DNA of 64,000 nucleotides from Acinetobacter pittii. GTDB taxonomy: Bacteria; Pseudomonadota; Gammaproteobacteria; Pseudomonadales; Moraxellaceae. A program made the translations under genes and the position numbers. Under the pieces are notes generated by a model that saw only the letters and a list, made by a program, of their open reading frames with translations, was not told the origin of the DNA and searched no databases. Of this stretch, positions 35,867 through 43,376 are shown one piece after another. Each line of letters opens with the position of its first letter. Positions within the stretch are counted from its first letter, which is position 1. The stretch lies in NCBI RefSeq assembly GCF_034064985.1, contig NZ_CP139249.1, positions 1,798,001 to 1,862,000 of the forward strand, in the 5' to 3' direction.

Positions 35867-36317
35867 AGATTTAGTTTTTAAGGCTGATGATGATGCCTTA
35901 GTGGTTATTTTGTCAGAAGTAGTTAAAATTTTACTTTCATATCGCCAGTTGGTGGATTTAAATCCTGAAAGTGCTGGTGTGATCATCGGTGAGCGCAGAG
36001 GAGTTCATTTAGTAGTTAGAATGGTATCAGTACCTAATTTTACAGATATTCGAAGCCGTTTTTCAGTTAATCGAATTGGTAAACATCATCAAGAAAAGGT
36101 TGATACAGCATTTCGTGAATCTAATGGTACATGGCAGTATCTAGGTGAGTGGCATACTCATCCTGAGGATATACCTTCTCCCTCTATGGTAGATTACAAT
36201 AGTTGGAAGAAATATTTATGTTCCCCAGACCCTTTAATTTTGATTATTGTTGGGAGGACCAAATGGTGGGTTGGAAAGAAAATGAATCAAGAAATTAAAG
36301 TCTTAGAACAGATATAA
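35856..36317 (+). CDS. cap3: Cap3: JAMM/MPN metalloprotease (CBASS)
   Basis: 153 residues from the ATG at 35856 inside the end of cap2. The JAMM zinc site is complete: E38 (NPESAGVIIGE), H100 and H102 in GEWHTHPEDIPSPS, S110 and D113 (PSPSMVDYNSW). Cap3 cleaves CD-NTase-target conjugates and antagonises Cap2, acting like a deubiquitinase. An in-frame GTG 12 bases earlier is a less likely start. It ends the CBASS operon; about 178 bases separate it from the mCpol gene. Confidence 0.92.
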   Translation: MRDKDLVFKADDDALVVILSEVVKILLSYRQLVDLNPESAGVIIGERRGVHLVVRMVSVPNFTDIRSRFSVNRIGKHHQEKVDTAFRESNGTWQYLGEWHTHPEDIPSPSMVDYNSWKKYLCSPDPLILIIVGRTKWWVGKKMNQEIKVLEQI

Positions 36318-36466
36318 ATTTTCATAGGTTAGAATAGCCTTAAATAAAGCATATCATCAATATTATAAAAATAAAGGCTGATTCATCATTTGAGTAGCCT
36401 ATTACAAAAGTGTATTACTGATTGGGTGGATTAAACAAAATTAAGTGTGTTTCTTCATTCTTTAAG

Positions 36467-36472
36467 TATAAT
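36467..36472 (+). promoter_or_regulatory. Consensus -10 box upstream of the mCpol gene
   Basis: A perfect TATAAT lies 23-29 bases before the candidate starts of the mCpol gene, in the 178-base gap after cap3. No good -35 hexamer is seen at 16-18 bp spacing (a TTAAGT lies 20 bases upstream). It suggests that the two-gene unit has its own, possibly constitutive, promoter. Confidence 0.5.
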
Positions 36473-36494
36473 GTACTAATACAATGATAACCGG

Positions 36495-36875
36495 ATGTAT
36501 ATGATCTATATAACAATTGATGGTGATGATATTGGTCAAATGATTACATCATCATATTTGCAGAATGATGTGCATGAACTCTCTAGAATCAATTTTGTAG
36601 TTAATGAGAAAACGCTATTGATATCGAACTTTTTAAAAGAACAAGGGTTCAATATTATATTTTGTGCAGCTGATGGTGTTGCTGGCTACATTGATCAAAC
36701 TAGTATAGACAAAGTATTCATTTTTGAGTCCATTAAGGGGTTAGCTGAACCAGAGTTGTGCTTTTCTGCTGGGATAGGTTCAACTTTACAAGAGGCATAC
36801 ATAGCGCTACTTTCTGCTAAAAGTAGTGGAAAATGTCGTTTACATGATTTTTGTTTTTTAAATTCTAATGTTTAG
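36495..36875 (+). CDS. mCpol: minimal CRISPR polymerase, Panoptes synthase (OptS-like)
   Basis: 126 residues forming a single Cas10-like palm domain. The N-terminal strand carries DGDDIG (D9, D11, D12). The second motif position reads CAADGV (D60), where Cas10 and GGDEF proteins have GGDD/GGDEF. The C-terminal FSAGIGSTLQEAYIALLSAK is the usual palm-domain helix signature. Proteins of this type (mCpol) were predicted, and later reported in Panoptes, to make cyclic oligonucleotides constitutively. An ATG at 36501 (GGA 5 bases upstream) is an equally good start. The stop overlaps the effector gene by 8 bases. No cas genes or CRISPR array are nearby. Confidence 0.85.
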   Translation: MYMIYITIDGDDIGQMITSSYLQNDVHELSRINFVVNEKTLLISNFLKEQGFNIIFCAADGVAGYIDQTSIDKVFIFESIKGLAEPELCFSAGIGSTLQEAYIALLSAKSSGKCRLHDFCFLNSNV

Positions 36876-37482
36876 AATTATAGATTTTAAATCGCTATTG
36901 CGATACATAGCCATAATTACGACTATCTTAAGTATCGGTGCCTATGAGTTAGTACAAAGCTATTGGTTAAATGATCTCAAGATAGTGAAAATTTTAAGTA
37001 TTGCTCCTTGGATTGCTTTATTGCTAACTATTGCTTTAACTACTAGCCTTACTGCCCGAGCTTTATGGAGAGTTTTGAAAAAGGTTAATCCTTCACTATA
37101 TCCTGATTTGAATGGTACTTGGGAAGGTGAAATTACAACTGAGAAAAACCAAGTGATACCAGTCCGTGTTTTGATTAAACAAACATTGCTCGAAACACAA
37201 ATCAATATCCATACGCAAACTTCAAAGTCCTTGACTTTAGAAACCACTCCAACGATTGAAAGTGGTGAGCCAAAACTTTATTACATATATCGTTCATTGC
37301 CTAAAGATCCTAATTGGAGCTCATATACGGGCTCTACTATTTTTGATATACGTAACGTTGGAACTGATGATAATTGTATTTTAGAGTTGTCAGGGTATTA
37401 CTATACTGATCGTAAAACTACGGGAAGAATTAGGTTCAGCCAAGTTGGGAGTTGCGTTAAAAAGGATATTTCATTTTATTAA
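36868..37482 (+). CDS. 2TM-beta membrane effector, Panoptes effector (OptE-like)
   Basis: 204 residues. Two hydrophobic helices at about 10-32 (LRYIAIITTILSIGAYELV) and 43-65 (IAPWIALLLTIALTTSLTAR) are followed by a beta-rich cytoplasmic domain (about 80-204). That domain contains PDLNGTWEGEI, ending in strands such as DDNCILELSGYYYTDRKT. This is the layout of 2TM-beta effectors related to CBASS Cap15. In Panoptes the mCpol product holds the effector inactive; loss of the nucleotide to a phage sponge protein frees it to damage the membrane. The overlap with the mCpol gene shows coupled translation. Confidence 0.83.
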   Translation: MFRIIDFKSLLRYIAIITTILSIGAYELVQSYWLNDLKIVKILSIAPWIALLLTIALTTSLTARALWRVLKKVNPSLYPDLNGTWEGEITTEKNQVIPVRVLIKQTLLETQINIHTQTSKSLTLETTPTIESGEPKLYYIYRSLPKDPNWSSYTGSTIFDIRNVGTDDNCILELSGYYYTDRKTTGRIRFSQVGSCVKKDISFY

Positions 37483-37564
37483 CGTAGTAATTGGCATATG
37501 TGAGATAGCTTTTTCCAAGGAAGTTTCAATTGTTGTTTTAGAGCAGTAGTATTATTCAAAACGC

Positions 37565-37597
37565 AAAAAAATAGAGCCTATCAGGCTCTATTTTTTT
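37565..37597 (+). terminator. Strong terminator after the Panoptes pair
   Basis: A 14-bp stem (seven A, TAGAGCC / GGCTCTA, seven T) with a 5-nt loop. It can work in both directions and insulates the island from the prs-nadV operon. Confidence 0.93.
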
Positions 37598-37604
37598 ATA
37601 GGTT

Positions 37605-37621
37605 GAGATTGTAACAATCTC
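37605..37621. promoter_or_regulatory. Perfect 8+1+8 palindrome, possible operator
   Basis: GAGATTGT, one A, ACAATCTC. It lies 136 bases upstream of the prs-like gene. It could be a second regulator site; the protein that binds it is unknown. Confidence 0.45.
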
Positions 37622-37693
37622 GAAATATGTGTCAAAAATCTCACATCAACTGTCATTCAGCGGCTTTGAAAAAAGTTTAAAAATTAGACTTGC

Positions 37694-37724
37694 AATATAT
37701 AGTGGCTTTATACCACTATATATT
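37694..37724. promoter_or_regulatory. 12-bp-arm palindrome, candidate NrtR operator
   Basis: AATATATAGTGG, a 7-nt spacer, CCACTATATATT: a perfect inverted repeat 33 bases upstream of the prs-like ATG. It contains TATAGT and ACTATA half-sites. An NrtR-type regulator is encoded in the same operon and is the natural candidate ligand; binding is inferred. Confidence 0.6.
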
Positions 37725-37756
37725 CATCGAAGGTCATCAGACAAAAAGAGGATGAT

Positions 37757-38641
37757 ATGGCTATCCAGCTTTTAGATGCGGCAAGAAATGAAATTCCAGT
37801 GAAATTCACGCAGTTTTCTGGTGGAGAGCGTCATGTTCAAATTGATGAGACAACGTTAGGTTCACTATCTGGCAACGTATTGGTCCGCGCGCAAATGACT
37901 TCAAGTCACGATGTGATGGACTATTTACTACTTGAAAATATATTGCTGACTCAGGGTTTAACCGTTGACCTAGAAATTCCGTATTTTCCATATGCACGTC
38001 AGGACCGTATTTGTGCAGTAGGCCAAGCATTCTCACTCGATGTGATGACGAAGCTACTTAACATCAACGCAGACAAAAAAGCGGGCAAACAAGGCAAGGT
38101 GACTGTTTGGGACTGCCATAGTGAAGTAACAACAGCATTACTTGCTGCCAATACTTCTTTTAGCGAAGTTGTAAATGTCAGTTCAGTCGATATCATCGCA
38201 AAGAGTGAAGCGCTAAGTACATTGTTAAAAGATGAAAAAACAGTGCTGGTTTGCCCAGACAAAGGCGCAAAAGCGCGTACACAAAGGGTCGCAGATGCTT
38301 TTAATTCTAAACGCAAAAAACCAATCACTATTGTTCAGTGCGATAAAAAACGTGATCCGGTAACTGGCAAAATTTTAGGTACACATGTACATGCGACTGA
38401 TTTATCAGGCCTCACAGCGGTCATTACCGATGACATTTGCGACGGCGGTGCAACCTTTATTGGTATTGCCAAAGAACTGCGTCGCCTCAATTGCCATAAG
38501 GTCGTTCTATATGTGACCCACGGTATTTTCAGTAAAGGAATAGAGGTTTTTGATGGACTGTTAGATCAACTATTCACCTCAGACAGCTTTCCACAACAAC
38601 CATCAGACAAAATTTCAGTAATTGCTTTTGCAGCAGAATAA
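37757..38641 (+). CDS. Divergent ribose-phosphate pyrophosphokinase-like protein
   Basis: 294 residues, PRPP-synthetase fold. The N-terminal half has PYFPYARQDRICAVGQAFSL, matching the Prs flexible loop (PYARQDR). The C-terminal half has the PRPP-binding loop AVITDDICDGGATFIG. It is shorter than housekeeping Prs (about 310-315) and its PRPP loop differs from the usual VDDMIDTGGT form, so it is a second, specialised copy. It precedes nadV by 11 bases and probably supplies PRPP to nicotinamide salvage. A phage-like ADP-ribose pyrophosphate synthetase activity (NARP1 type) is a less likely alternative. Confidence 0.82.
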   Translation: MAIQLLDAARNEIPVKFTQFSGGERHVQIDETTLGSLSGNVLVRAQMTSSHDVMDYLLLENILLTQGLTVDLEIPYFPYARQDRICAVGQAFSLDVMTKLLNINADKKAGKQGKVTVWDCHSEVTTALLAANTSFSEVVNVSSVDIIAKSEALSTLLKDEKTVLVCPDKGAKARTQRVADAFNSKRKKPITIVQCDKKRDPVTGKILGTHVHATDLSGLTAVITDDICDGGATFIGIAKELRRLNCHKVVLYVTHGIFSKGIEVFDGLLDQLFTSDSFPQQPSDKISVIAFAAE

Positions 38642-38652
38642 AGAGAACAAAG

Positions 38653-40146
38653 ATGACGATTAAACTTAATCCATTAAACGCTATCGATTTTTATAAAGCG
38701 GATCACAGACGTCAGTATCCAGCAGGTACAGAGTACGTGTACGCAAACTTTACGCCGCGTTCATCTCGACTTGCTAAAATGTTGCCTGACTTCGACGATA
38801 AAGTGGTGTTCTTTGGTCTTCAGGGTTTTATCAAACACTTTTTAATCGATACATGGAATGAAGGCTTTTTTAAGCAACCTAAAGACAAGGTGGTAGCTGC
38901 ATATAAACGCCGTATGGATAGTTCATTAGGTGAAGGTGCTGTACCAGTTGATCACATTGAAGCATTACACGACTTGGGCTATTTACCATTACGTATTAAA
39001 GCATTGCCGGAAGGTAGCCGCGTCAATATGCGTGTACCTGTGCTCACCGTAATTAATACCGACCCGTGTTTCTTTTGGCTCACCAACTATATTGAAACCG
39101 TGTTAAGTGCTGAACTTTGGAAAAGCTGCACTACAGCAACGATTGCCTACGAGTACAAACGATTATTAACTCAATATGCCGTAAAAACTGGCGCACCACT
39201 CGATTTCGTACCTGTGCAAGGACACGATTTTAGTAGCCGTGGCATGAGTGGAATTTATGATGCGGCACAATCAGGAGTAGGCCACTTAACCAGTTTCATT
39301 GGAACAGACTCGGTTGCTTCAATCGACTACGCAGAAGAATATTACAATGCAACAGGTGTGATAGGGGTATCTGTACCAGCGACCGAACACAGCGTGATGT
39401 GTATGGGTACAGAAGACAGTGAGCTAGAAACATTTAAGCGTTTAATTTGCGAGCTTTATCCGTCTGGTGTTGTCAGTATTGTGTCTGACACTTGGGACTT
39501 TTGGCGAGTCATTACAGAATTTACGGTTGCTTTAAAACCTGAAATTTTGGCGCGACAACCTAATGCTTTAGGCTTGGCTAAATTGGTTTTCCGCCCTGAC
39601 TCTGGTGATCCTGTTAAAATTATTTGTGGTGACCCAGATGCCGAAGTCGGCAGCCCAGCATATAAAGGAGCAGTTGAATGTTTATGGGAAGTATTTGGCG
39701 GTATAACAACTGAACAAGGCTATAAAGTACTCAATGAACGTGTCGGTTTAATTTACGGCGACTCGATTACTCTAGAACGTGCACAGCGTATTTTAGAAGG
39801 GTTAGAAGCCAAAGGTTTTGCTTCAAACAACTTGGTGTTTGGGATTGGCAGTTTTACCTATAACTACTTAACTCGCGATACTTTTGGATTTGCTGTGAAA
39901 GCGACTTGGGGACAGGTGAATGGTGTAGGTCGAGAGCTGTTTAAAGACCCGATTACTGACTCAGGCGTAAAAAAATCGGCGAAAGGTCTATTACGTATTG
40001 AGGAAAGTGAAAATGGCTTTACCTTATTTGATGAACAAACAGCCGAGCAAGAACAAGACGGGGCGCTAAAAACTGTCTTTGAAAATGGTAAACTTCAATA
40101 TGAGTGTACTTTGGATCAAATACGTGAGCGTTTATCCATCGCATAA
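38653..40146 (+). CDS. nadV: Nicotinamide phosphoribosyltransferase
   Basis: 497 residues of the NAMPT/NadV family. Typical features are DFYKADHRRQYPAGTEYVYA at the N-terminus, HDFSSRGMSG and FIGTDSVASI in the core, and the substrate region VFRPDSGDPVKI then GLIYGDSITLERAQ. It makes NMN from nicotinamide and PRPP, feeding NAD+ synthesis in one further step. It is in an operon with the prs-like gene upstream and the NrtR-type gene downstream. NadV is patchily distributed in bacteria and often shared with phages. Confidence 0.92.
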   Translation: MTIKLNPLNAIDFYKADHRRQYPAGTEYVYANFTPRSSRLAKMLPDFDDKVVFFGLQGFIKHFLIDTWNEGFFKQPKDKVVAAYKRRMDSSLGEGAVPVDHIEALHDLGYLPLRIKALPEGSRVNMRVPVLTVINTDPCFFWLTNYIETVLSAELWKSCTTATIAYEYKRLLTQYAVKTGAPLDFVPVQGHDFSSRGMSGIYDAAQSGVGHLTSFIGTDSVASIDYAEEYYNATGVIGVSVPATEHSVMCMGTEDSELETFKRLICELYPSGVVSIVSDTWDFWRVITEFTVALKPEILARQPNALGLAKLVFRPDSGDPVKIICGDPDAEVGSPAYKGAVECLWEVFGGITTEQGYKVLNERVGLIYGDSITLERAQRILEGLEAKGFASNNLVFGIGSFTYNYLTRDTFGFAVKATWGQVNGVGRELFKDPITDSGVKKSAKGLLRIEESENGFTLFDEQTAEQEQDGALKTVFENGKLQYECTLDQIRERLSIA

Positions 40147-40155
40147 CTGAGTTTA

Positions 40156-40194
40156 GATGAGCCGTTGCATGTGTATCGGCTCATCATTTTTATT
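40156..40194 (+). terminator. Hairpin plus T run between nadV and the NrtR-type gene
   Basis: An 8-bp perfect stem GATGAGCC / GGCTCATC with a 14-nt loop is followed by ATTTTTATT, 10 bases after the nadV stop. It could terminate or attenuate transcription into the regulator gene. Confidence 0.65.
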
Positions 40195-40206
40195 GAGAGA
40201 CTGAAC

Positions 40207-40974
40207 GTGACTATTCAAACTGAACAAGAATTCCTTGCCAGTTATGATCGCCGAGATTATGACGCACCTTTACTCACTGTCGATATGGCTATTTTCTCGG
40301 TATTTAATGGCCAGTTACAGGTATTACTCATTAAGCGGCCCAACTTTCCAGCCAAAGACCAATGGGCCTTACCGGGTGGTTTTGCCGATTTAACCCATGA
40401 CCGAGATTTGATGGTAACGGCATATCGGAAGCTTGTCGAAAAAACAGGAATTAGTTCACCTTACTTAGAACAAGTTGCTTCTGTCGGTAACGCGAAACGT
40501 GATCCGCGTGGCTGGGCCGTGACCATTTTGTATTTTGCTTTAATTGATTTTAATGCCTATCAACATCAAGCTTTGGCTGAATACAGTGAATGGGTGCCTG
40601 TAGCAAAAGCACAAGATTTAACGTTGGCGTTTGATCATAATGAACTGCTCAGCTTAGCTTTAGAGCGTTTAACCAATAAAACTCGCTATACCGCTTTGCC
40701 AGCTAGTCTCATGCCCGAGTTATTTACACTGACCGAGCTACAGACTATTTATGAAATTATTCTTGGGCAATCCTTAGATAAAAAAGCGTTTAGACGCCGT
40801 ATGATAGAAGCAGGCGCAGTTGAAGAAACCAACCACAGTAAAATTGTAGGCAAACGACCAGCTCAGCTTTACCGCTATGCACTTGATTCTTTCGATTTTA
40901 TATTTCCTCGTTCACTCGAATTACCTAGAAATAAAGAGAGTGAAGACAAGCAAAACAATGAGCTTTCTGACTAG
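40207..40974 (+). CDS. nrtR: NrtR-type NUDIX transcriptional regulator
   Basis: 255 residues. The N-terminal NUDIX-like domain (LTVDMAIFSVFNGQLQVLLI then DQWALPGGFADLTHDRDLMV) has a degenerate Nudix box. A C-terminal winged helix carries the NrtR pattern FRRRMIEAGAVEETNHSKIV. NrtR proteins repress NAD genes and respond to ADP-ribose. The GTG at 40207 with GAGAG upstream is the best start. It follows nadV and probably controls this operon through the palindrome at 37694-37724. Confidence 0.88.
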   Translation: MTIQTEQEFLASYDRRDYDAPLLTVDMAIFSVFNGQLQVLLIKRPNFPAKDQWALPGGFADLTHDRDLMVTAYRKLVEKTGISSPYLEQVASVGNAKRDPRGWAVTILYFALIDFNAYQHQALAEYSEWVPVAKAQDLTLAFDHNELLSLALERLTNKTRYTALPASLMPELFTLTELQTIYEIILGQSLDKKAFRRRMIEAGAVEETNHSKIVGKRPAQLYRYALDSFDFIFPRSLELPRNKESEDKQNNELSD

Positions 40975-41047
40975 CGCATCTTGATGCACTTTTGATTTAT
41001 AATGCCGCGCTTATGATTGATTTCATGTTTTAGTCAGCGCTTTGCCT

Positions 41048-42442
41048 ATGTCACACCTTTCTCCCTGCTTCCAGCAAAACCAGTTTTTTGTGTTGGTGGA
41101 GTACCTCACTTCACTACATGAAATTTATCCTGTAAGACGTGAGTTTGCAGGGTATCCGGCTGCAATGACATTGGCAGATCGTGTACATTCAGATCATGAT
41201 ATCGCGCCGCTAGAAGCCAGCAAAAGTTACCCTGACTCAATAGAGAAAGTCTTACACTTTTCAGGTAAGGCCCGAGACATACAAGACTTCGAGTTCTTTT
41301 TAGAACAAGCCAAGTCTGCCAATGTTCAAAACTTGTTATTGCTTACAGGCGACAAACTTAAAGAGCATCATAATGGTCGAGACGGACAGCTTCGTAGCCG
41401 ATACCTAGAGTCTGTAAACGCCGTAATGGCTGCCAAGCAGCATGGTGGTTTTCGTATTGGCGTTGCCTTTAATCCATTTAAATATGTCGAAGCTGAGCGT
41501 GATGCACAGTATTTAAAACTGCATAAGAAGATTAAAGCAGGTGCTGACTTTATCATTACCCAATTGGGCTATGACATTGAAGCCTTAAAACAAGCCAAAT
41601 CATTTTTAACCAAGCATGATTATTCGCAGCAAATACTGGCTTGTGTGATGCCTCTGACTTTAGGCCGAGCCAATTTTATGGTGAAGCATAAAGTCGCAGG
41701 TATTGTGATTACCCCGCACATGTTAAAAGTCTTGGCAGAAGAAAAACAGGCAGGGCATACAGACCGCGTTTATTTACGCTGTGCTTTACAGATTTTGATA
41801 TGTAAACACTTAGGATTTGCTGGAATTCATTTATCTGCCTGTCATAAGCCAGAAGAGCAAATGTTGCTTGAAAGCTACATTGGGCAATACAGACATCTGG
41901 AGCTTAAAGCCTTAGAAGAGCTTTGGAATTCACTTTGGCAAGTCACGTCAGGCAAAGAGTTTTCACCTGAAATTACGTATTTTTCACGTCAGCCAACCTC
42001 TAAACAATTAATTAAATATCGTCAGCTACATGTTATGCATGAAGCAATGTTTGGATCAAAAATTGCCAAAGGCGTCGGACGTTTTATTTTCAAAGCATCT
42101 TTTTGGGAAAACGCTTTGATCGCCAAACTCTTACTTAAAACGGAAGTGCTGAGTAAACATAGCCTAGTGGGATGTGAAAGCTGTGGTCAGTGCCGCTTAG
42201 GTGACACTTTGTATATTTGTCCTGAAACCTGTCCAAAAGGTTTAGCCAATGGGCCTTGTGGCGGAACAACTTTAGACCGCTGTGAATTTGGTGACCGTGA
42301 ATGTATTCACTCAGTCAAAGCAAGACTTGCAAAAGCAGTTGCACAAACTGAAATACTAAAAGAGAAATTGATTCCAACGGTACCACTTCAAACGAGAGGG
42401 ACCAGTTCTTGGAAAAACTGGTATTTAGCAACAGAAGCTTAA
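41048..42442 (+). CDS. Methylenetetrahydrofolate reductase-like protein with Cys-rich C-terminal domain
   Basis: 464 residues. The N-terminal region resembles MetF-type TIM barrels (RVHSDHDIAPLEASK, VQNLLLLTGDKLKEHHNGRD, FRIGVAFNPFKYVEAERDAQ, AGADFIITQLGYDIEALKQA). The C-terminal domain, about 375-430, has cysteine motifs (CESCGQCRLGD, CPETCPKGLANGPCGGTT) of the MTHFR_C type. That zinc or iron-sulfur domain is found in MetV-like partners of methylene-H4folate reductases. Here reductase-like and MetV-like parts are fused. The exact reaction is not established. The ATG at 41048 is chosen over a TTG two codons earlier. Confidence 0.75.
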   Translation: MSHLSPCFQQNQFFVLVEYLTSLHEIYPVRREFAGYPAAMTLADRVHSDHDIAPLEASKSYPDSIEKVLHFSGKARDIQDFEFFLEQAKSANVQNLLLLTGDKLKEHHNGRDGQLRSRYLESVNAVMAAKQHGGFRIGVAFNPFKYVEAERDAQYLKLHKKIKAGADFIITQLGYDIEALKQAKSFLTKHDYSQQILACVMPLTLGRANFMVKHKVAGIVITPHMLKVLAEEKQAGHTDRVYLRCALQILICKHLGFAGIHLSACHKPEEQMLLESYIGQYRHLELKALEELWNSLWQVTSGKEFSPEITYFSRQPTSKQLIKYRQLHVMHEAMFGSKIAKGVGRFIFKASFWENALIAKLLLKTEVLSKHSLVGCESCGQCRLGDTLYICPETCPKGLANGPCGGTTLDRCEFGDRECIHSVKARLAKAVAQTEILKEKLIPTVPLQTRGTSSWKNWYLATEA

Positions 42443-42609
42443 GTTTTGTATTAACCCTTGATTTGAACTTGTTAAAAAATCAAATGATATGCTAAAGAAT
42501 GGCAATAATTTAAAAATAACAATCGTTTGCCTTAATTATGTCCAATCAAAATGGCTATCGAGGAGTATACTTAAAGCAAATCTTTTGCGTTAAAGGAAAG
42601 GCTGTCTCA

Positions 42610-42732
42610 ATGAAAAAATTGGTTGCTGTACTTACTGTAATTGTTGTTTTAACTGGATGCGTTTACGACCCTGTTAATTACAACAAAATACACGACCAAG
42701 AGTTCCAAGATCACCTCAGGCAAAACGGTTAG
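42610..42732 (+). CDS. Small lipoprotein, 40 aa
   Basis: A short lipoprotein with signal peptide and lipobox LTGC (MKKLVAVLTVIVVLTGCVYD), then a 22-residue polar tail. AAAGGAAAGG lies 7 bases before the ATG at 42610; an earlier ATG at 42538 lacks such a site and would bury the signal peptide. Stand-alone small lipoproteins of this size (entericidin-like in size, not in sequence) are common in Acinetobacter. Function unknown. Confidence 0.7.
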   Translation: MKKLVAVLTVIVVLTGCVYDPVNYNKIHDQEFQDHLRQNG

Positions 42733-42743
42733 TAATAAAAAAG

Positions 42744-42764
42744 CCCACTCAATGAGTGGGTTTT
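42744..42764 (+). terminator. Terminator after the small lipoprotein
   Basis: A 7-bp perfect stem CCCACTC / GAGTGGG with a 3-nt loop, then TTTT, 11 bases after the stop. Confidence 0.85.
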
Positions 42765-43009
42765 ACAATGCTGCAAAGAATCTTTGTGATGAACTCATGC
42801 ATTACCACTTTGCAGACTGGTTATATAATGTATGTGATAAATACTAAACACGTGAACAGATAGATTTCCGAAATTTAGGGTCGTAGGTTCGATGCTCGCC
42901 GAGCGCACCGTACCTGTTGAGTGACAAACAGATTCATACCTTCGCTCAAAAGCTTTCTCAACATTTTGAGTTTTCAACCCAATTGCGTCAGACATGGTAA
43001 AAGCATTGA

Positions 43010-43279
43010 AAGCAATGCCATTTAAAACGGTTGGGTAGGGAAAAACAACGAGAGATTATCGCCAATTACTTTGTGAGTGAATCAGATCCGTTTCGTAAAA
43101 CTAAATCTAAAACGCAGTGCCAGATTGATGACAATCAAGCTCGTGCAGTACAACGTTTAATATTGAATTTAATGGGGCAGAGTGAAGTTATGGATGGAAG
43201 CGATGATAGACTATTAATTTCGTGGTCAGAAATGGTAAATGATGAACGCACCCAGTATGGTTTTATTGGGTACGAATAA
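43010..43279 (+). pseudogene. Phage-like or island ORF, probably 5'-broken
   Basis: An open frame from 43010 with no ATG; a TTG at 43031 would give 82 residues (after it: SESDPFRKTKSKTQCQIDDN, then ARAVQRLILNLMGQSEVM). A second short frame starting at the ATG at 42994 (MVKALKAMPFKTVG) stops at a TAG just where this frame begins, which looks like a single frameshift in one small gene. The product recalls small prophage proteins, but I cannot name it. Upstream sequence (42830-42930) is non-coding. Confidence 0.35.
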
Positions 43280-43376
43280 AATATTAAGTAATTTACGTAT
43301 GATGATTTTTAGTTAAATTATATTTGGAATAAGAAGTTAAATAGTATATTAATATCTGTAATAACATTAACTTAGA

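Larger units (their letters stand above)
37483..37756. other. Regulatory region between Panoptes and the NAD-salvage operon
   Basis: It holds the terminator at 37565-37597, a 17-bp palindrome at 37605-37621 and a long perfect inverted repeat at 37694-37724. No gene is present. It marks the right end of the defence island. Confidence 0.6.

Noticed and set aside
36495..37482. mCpol as part of a type III CRISPR-Cas system
   Set aside because: No cas genes, Csm/Cmr subunits or repeat arrays exist in the window; the protein is a single palm domain paired with a membrane effector.
42880..42912. tRNA-like 3' end (GTCGTAGGTTCGAT then GAGCGCACC) before the small island ORF
   Set aside because: The T-stem does not pair (GTAGG versus CTCGC-type side), and no acceptor, D or anticodon arms are present upstream. 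It may be a decayed attachment-site remnant but cannot be supported.
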